This document shows positions 33,063 to 37,271 of a stretch of 37,271 nt of DNA, piece after piece. Made by a program: the position numbers and the translations under genes. Location: assembly GCA_001822835.1 (NCBI GenBank), contig MHSS01000001.1:1-37271 (forward strand), written 5' to 3'. The notes beneath the pieces were generated by a model. It saw only the letters and a list, made by a program, of their open reading frames with translations, was not told the DNA's origin and made no database searches. The stretch comes from Candidatus Terrybacteria bacterium RIFCSPHIGHO2_01_FULL_48_17 (lineage in GTDB: Bacteria; Patescibacteriota; Minisyncoccia; Terrybacterales; 2-01-FULL-58-14). Position 1 is the stretch's first letter, and each line of letters begins with the position of its first letter.

Positions 33063-34435
33063 AATGTTGAACCTTTGGGGTTAAGTTGTCGCAACAATGT
33101 CGTCACGTTCTCCTCGGCGCGCTGCACTGCAGTTCCAGGAGAGGTGCCGTCCTTTACTGATTCTATCATATTTGTGAATATTTCCTCCACGGCAAAATAA
33201 TCCGGCTGGTACCAACTCACAGCCGTAAGAGCTTGACGGGCAAAAGGAGCAAAATCAGGGTTTGATACGTATTCTGAAATAAGCTCGCGATGTGCCGGAG
33301 GGCGGCCGGTGTTATCAAGATAAATGCGTGCCTTGTCAAAAAGCGCCAAACTCGCGACTAAAGACCACGCCGCTTTTTGCTTTTGTGACGATTTTAATAC
33401 CGCAAGGCCGAAATAATTAGGATACGTTACGGCAATCCCTTGATCCCGAAGCGCTTGTGGTTGAGGTACGGAAGCAACTGCAAAATTAAGTTGCGGAGCG
33501 CGTTCACGAATAAGCGAAACCGTATGGGAATAATTAAACATCATAGCAAGTTTCCCATCTACAAAAGCATCCACCGAATAAGGAACGAGAGGAGCACGAT
33601 CCCAAGAATAGGCGGTGGTTGTAGGATCGGCAAATTGGGCATAAAATCTTAGCGCATCTTCTCCAGGAGAAAAGGTATTGCCTTCACTCGTTACGTTCCG
33701 GGAAAATGTTGCCTTAGTGCGGTCATCTGAAACCATTTTTGTTCCCGTCTGCAGCATCAACATACTCATAATATCTGCTGCGCGATTTACATTGCGCGCT
33801 GTTCCCATCGCGGCCCCGGAAATACGAATGCTCCCGTCTGGATTCAATTCAGTAAGTTCCGCTGCATCATCAAGGAATTCTTTCCAGGTCTGCGGCGGTT
33901 GTGTTATTCCCTTGGTATTAAATAAATCCCGATTCCAATACAATCCCAGGGTATCCACATACAAAGGAAGAGCCCATACGTTCCACTGCCCCTCTTCGAT
34001 TGAAGTAAAATCATTTGCGACCACATCAACATATACGTTACGGTATTCTTCTTCTGTAATGCCCCAAAGTCCGGGCGGCATAGGACTTAACTTGTCTTTA
34101 AATTTCGCAAGCCATGTATTATGTAAATAAATAATATCAGGGCCCCGTCCGGCAGCAACGGCATTCAATACTTCTCGCTCAAATTCTTCAAAAGGAATCT
34201 CGCGATACATGACATCGCCCGCAAGCAAGCCACCGGGACCGGTATTTTCTGGGAGAAACCCCTCTAAGCTCCGGTTATCATCAAAAACGCCCCAAATTTC
34301 AAGGTCAGCACCTGCTTCCGGCTTATTGGTGATGGAAAAACAAGCTCCCGTGACAATACATCCCAATCCTCCAAGGACAATAAGCCCAAGAACGATTAAA
34401 ACAACAATTTTTTGGGGAGTGAACGATTGAAACAT
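33059..34435 (-). CDS. Membrane-anchored extracellular solute-binding protein (ABC-type family 1)
   Basis: N-terminal TM (KIVVLIVLGLIVLGGLGCIVTGAC); GRGPDIIYLHNTW, WNVWALPLYVDTLGLYWNRDLFNTKGITQPPQTWKEFLDDAAELT, DAFVDGKLAMMFNYSHT. Confidence 0.9.
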   Translation of the reverse strand: MFQSFTPQKIVVLIVLGLIVLGGLGCIVTGACFSITNKPEAGADLEIWGVFDDNRSLEGFLPENTGPGGLLAGDVMYREIPFEEFEREVLNAVAAGRGPDIIYLHNTWLAKFKDKLSPMPPGLWGITEEEYRNVYVDVVANDFTSIEEGQWNVWALPLYVDTLGLYWNRDLFNTKGITQPPQTWKEFLDDAAELTELNPDGSIRISGAAMGTARNVNRAADIMSMLMLQTGTKMVSDDRTKATFSRNVTSEGNTFSPGEDALRFYAQFADPTTTAYSWDRAPLVPYSVDAFVDGKLAMMFNYSHTVSLIRERAPQLNFAVASVPQPQALRDQGIAVTYPNYFGLAVLKSSQKQKAAWSLVASLALFDKARIYLDNTGRPPAHRELISEYVSNPDFAPFARQALTAVSWYQPDYFAVEEIFTNMIESVKDGTSPGTAVQRAEENVTTLLRQLNPKGSTL

Positions 34436-34447
34436 AGAAGAGTATAA

Positions 34448-34990
34448 TTATTTTAGCAGAAATAACAGGCCCCAATGGTATTTGCCTGCAGAGATCGATG
34501 CGTGTTTCGAAAAACCAAAGCCCTTCGCCGCCTCAATAATGCTTTCCTTGTTAATGCGTTGCTCCCGAGACGGACCGTAAGGGGTCGACGTATCTTCCCA
34601 ATCAACGACTACCAAACGCCCGTTGTCTTTAAGCACACGCCGTGCTTCTTTGAAAACATTTCCGTGGTTTTTAATTTGAAACAAAAGATTAACGCAAAAT
34701 ACGGTATCGCATACATGATCGCCGATATAAGAACCTAATTCTTTTTCAAGATCCCCTAAAATCACATGAACTTGAGGTAACCCCAGTCGTTTTGCGCGGG
34801 AAGAAACAACGGAAAGGGCTTCTTTTCTTATATCAACCGCATATACTGCTCCTTCGGTACCCACGGCGCGCGCTAACGGAACAGTAAGATAACCGTGTCC
34901 GCAGCCAAAATCAGCAACAAAAAATCCCTTTTGCGCGCCATCGCTATTTGTAATGATCTCGTGTGGCCTGAGAAACGATTCGTCGTCCAT
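34448..34990 (-). CDS. Class I SAM-dependent methyltransferase
   Basis: FFVADFGCGHGYLTVPLARAVGTEGAVYAVDIRKEAL; EARRVLKDNGRLVVVDW. Confidence 0.9.
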   Translation of the reverse strand: MDDESFLRPHEIITNSDGAQKGFFVADFGCGHGYLTVPLARAVGTEGAVYAVDIRKEALSVVSSRAKRLGLPQVHVILGDLEKELGSYIGDHVCDTVFCVNLLFQIKNHGNVFKEARRVLKDNGRLVVVDWEDTSTPYGPSREQRINKESIIEAAKGFGFSKHASISAGKYHWGLLFLLK

Positions 34991-35002
34991 ATGCTTTTAT
35001 AA

Positions 35003-37271
35003 TTAGAGCACGCGAACAGCAAGAATTGCGTCCCCGGAATCTAACCTCATAAGCCGCACCCCCTGCGCTCCCCGCGACAAGGACTTAATCTGACGCAATG
35101 CGATACGTAATACAAGGCCTCTACGCGAAACCGCAAATGCCTCTTCGGTCTCTTGCACCGCTACAGCAACTCCCACAACGCTACCAGTTTTTCCGCTCGT
35201 TGGCATGGCACGCAAACCAGTTCCCCCCCGCTTCTGCCGCTTGAACGCAGATGCCTCAACTAATTTTCCAAAACCATGTAACCCAACCAACAAAATGCGC
35301 GCTCCTTCTTGATTTGTGGGAATGGCCACCGCACCAATAACTCTATCATCCTTACGCAAACGGATACCCCGAATACCTCCTGCCTGTCGTCCCATGAAAC
35401 GCGCATCGCGTTCCGAAAAACGCAACGCTTGTCCCTGTTGCGTAAGCAAAAGAATATCGTCTTTGCCCCCGGTGCGAAGAGCGGCAACCAACGAATCGCC
35501 TCCAGCAAGAGATATCACTCCCATACCTTGCCTCCGCACCGACTGAAAGGCAGCTGTTTGCATGCGCTTCACTGCGCCGCGCGACGTAATCAATATCAAT
35601 GATCCCTCTTTTTCTTTTTCCGATACTGCAACAAGCGCCAGAACTTCCTCGTTTGCTGCAAGCGCAAGCACATTTACCAAAGCCCTTCCTCGGGACGTGC
35701 GCGATGCTTCAGGAACTTCGTATGCCCGAACCGTACATACCCTTCCTCGTTCTGTAAAAAATAAAATGCGATCGTGGGTATTGGCAACAATAAGATGCGC
35801 AAGCGCCTCGGATTCGTTCAGTTCAATTCCCGAAACCCCGCGACCTCCTCGTTGCTGTATACGAAACGAAGAAGGCGGCAATCGCTTAATGTAGCCGTCG
35901 GATGTCAGCGCAATAACCGCGGGGGCTTCTTGCACAAGATCTTGAAGTTTGATTTCAGAAATAGCTTCTTGCTTTACTTCGGTCTTGCGCTTATCGCCAA
36001 AACGTTCTAAAACTTCATGCAGTTCTTTTTTCAGTACTCGAATAAGCGATTTTGGATTTTTTAAAATATCCTCTAACTCCAAAATCAACGCGCGCTTTTC
36101 TTTTGCCTCTTGCAAAATTCGGTCCCGCTCAAGGCGCGCTAACGAGGCAAGAGGCATCGCAAGAATAGCTGATGCTTGTACGTCCGAAAACTTGAAGCGT
36201 ATACGCAATGCCTTGTGCGCCTCATCGCGGCTTGCGGAAGCACGAATCAATTTAATAATTGCATCGATATGCGCAAGCGCCTTGGTTAATCCGTCTAAAA
36301 TGTGGAGCCGTTCTTTCGCACGGGAAAGCTCAAATAAAGAACGTTTTGAAATAAGTTCTTTGCGAAAATCTAAAAACTCTTGCAGAAGTTCCTTGAGCGA
36401 ATAGAGCTTCGGGCGAATCCCGTGGTCAAGCGCAAGAAGATTTACATGATAGGTGCGTTGCAAATCCGTGTATTTAAAGAGCGCCGCAAGAACAACTTGC
36501 GCAGTTGCATCCTGACGCAAATCGATAACAACACGGATCCCCTCCTTATCTGACTCGTCGCGCACATCCCGTATACCTTCCACTTTTCGGTCACGGATAA
36601 GATCGACAATTTGTTCAAGAATGGCTGCCTTTCGCACTTCATATGGAATTTCGGTAATAACAATACGGGATGATTTTCTTTCGGAGGTTTCAATTTCGGC
36701 ACGTCCCTGCACAACCACTGGACCCTTGCCTTGTGTATAAACCGATATGAGATCTTTGGCATTATAGATAATTCCGCCGGTAGGAAAATCTGGGCCAGAA
36801 ATTATCGCAACAAGGTCATCGTGAGAAGCAGATGGTTTATCGATAAGCAAAAGACACCCGGAAATGATCTCGGAAAGATTGTGAGGCGGTATTGCGGTTG
36901 ACATGCCAACTGCAATACCAATCGCACCATTTGCCAAAAGATGCGGAAAGGAAGCGGGGAGAACTTGAGGTTCGGTGCGCGTACCATCGTAATTGGGAAC
37001 GAAAGCAACCGTTTCCTTATCAATATCTGCGAGCAAAAGTTCCGCTATCGGATGAAGACGCGCTTCTGTATAGCGCATTGCCGCAGCAGCATCGCCGTCA
37101 ATTGACCCGAAATTTCCTTGTCCGCGAATTAAAGGATAGCGCAGCGAGAACGGCTGCGCCATCCGAACCAAAGCATCATACACTGCCTGGTCGCCGTGCG
37201 GGTGAAATTTTCCAAGGACCTCCCCTACCACCCGTGCGGATTTCACGGCACGCGCCTGTGGCCCAAGACCC
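35003..37271 (-). CDS. gyrA: DNA gyrase subunit A (5' truncated by the window edge)
   Basis: [63 protein letters not shown]; GyrA box QQRGGRG; frame stays open to 37271. Confidence 0.96.
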   Translation of the reverse strand, partial: GLGPQARAVKSARVVGEVLGKFHPHGDQAVYDALVRMAQPFSLRYPLIRGQGNFGSIDGDAAAAMRYTEARLHPIAELLLADIDKETVAFVPNYDGTRTEPQVLPASFPHLLANGAIGIAVGMSTAIPPHNLSEIISGCLLLIDKPSASHDDLVAIISGPDFPTGGIIYNAKDLISVYTQGKGPVVVQGRAEIETSERKSSRIVITEIPYEVRKAAILEQIVDLIRDRKVEGIRDVRDESDKEGIRVVIDLRQDATAQVVLAALFKYTDLQRTYHVNLLALDHGIRPKLYSLKELLQEFLDFRKELISKRSLFELSRAKERLHILDGLTKALAHIDAIIKLIRASASRDEAHKALRIRFKFSDVQASAILAMPLASLARLERDRILQEAKEKRALILELEDILKNPKSLIRVLKKELHEVLERFGDKRKTEVKQEAISEIKLQDLVQEAPAVIALTSDGYIKRLPPSSFRIQQRGGRGVSGIELNESEALAHLIVANTHDRILFFTERGRVCTVRAYEVPEASRTSRGRALVNVLALAANEEVLALVAVSEKEKEGSLILITSRGAVKRMQTAAFQSVRRQGMGVISLAGGDSLVAALRTGGKDDILLLTQQGQALRFSERDARFMGRQAGGIRGIRLRKDDRVIGAVAIPTNQEGARILLVGLHGFGKLVEASAFKRQKRGGTGLRAMPTSGKTGSVVGVAVAVQETEEAFAVSRRGLVLRIALRQIKSLSRGAQGVRLMRLDSGDAILAVRVL

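Overview
This 37.3 kb window looks like chromosomal DNA from a Candidate Phyla Radiation / Patescibacteria (Parcubacteria-like) bacterium. That assignment is inferred from the divergent 16S 5' end, compact housekeeping enzymes, several two-TM pilin-like genes and frequent VanW/PrsW/PMT-type genes. The left edge carries the 5' end of a 16S rRNA gene (minus strand). The backbone is mreB-mreC-mreD-mrdA, frr-rseP-proS, holB, recA, tsaD, clpP, valS, hsp20, vanW-like, a GT39 mannosyltransferase and a 5'-truncated gyrA at the right edge, with tRNA-Glu(UUC) and tRNA-Leu(UAG). The accessory signals that stand out are: (i) six small pilin-like membrane proteins beside a membrane-anchored solute-binding protein, five of which end in a terminal Cys paired with a Cys at the outer edge of TM1; (ii) heptanucleotide-periodic repeat patches between genes and in-frame inside tsaD and valS; (iii) a 99-bp palindromic element in two copies, each just 3' of a core gene (mrdA, recA); (iv) a 660-bp-offset duplication of a pilin gene with a 233-bp identical promoter/signal-peptide tract; (v) an uncharacterised two-gene membrane operon behind a near-consensus promoter; (vi) a solo ArdC-like zincin behind a perfect consensus promoter; (vii) a small frameshifted ORF missing from the ORF track. 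All calls come from reading the sequence; no searches were run.
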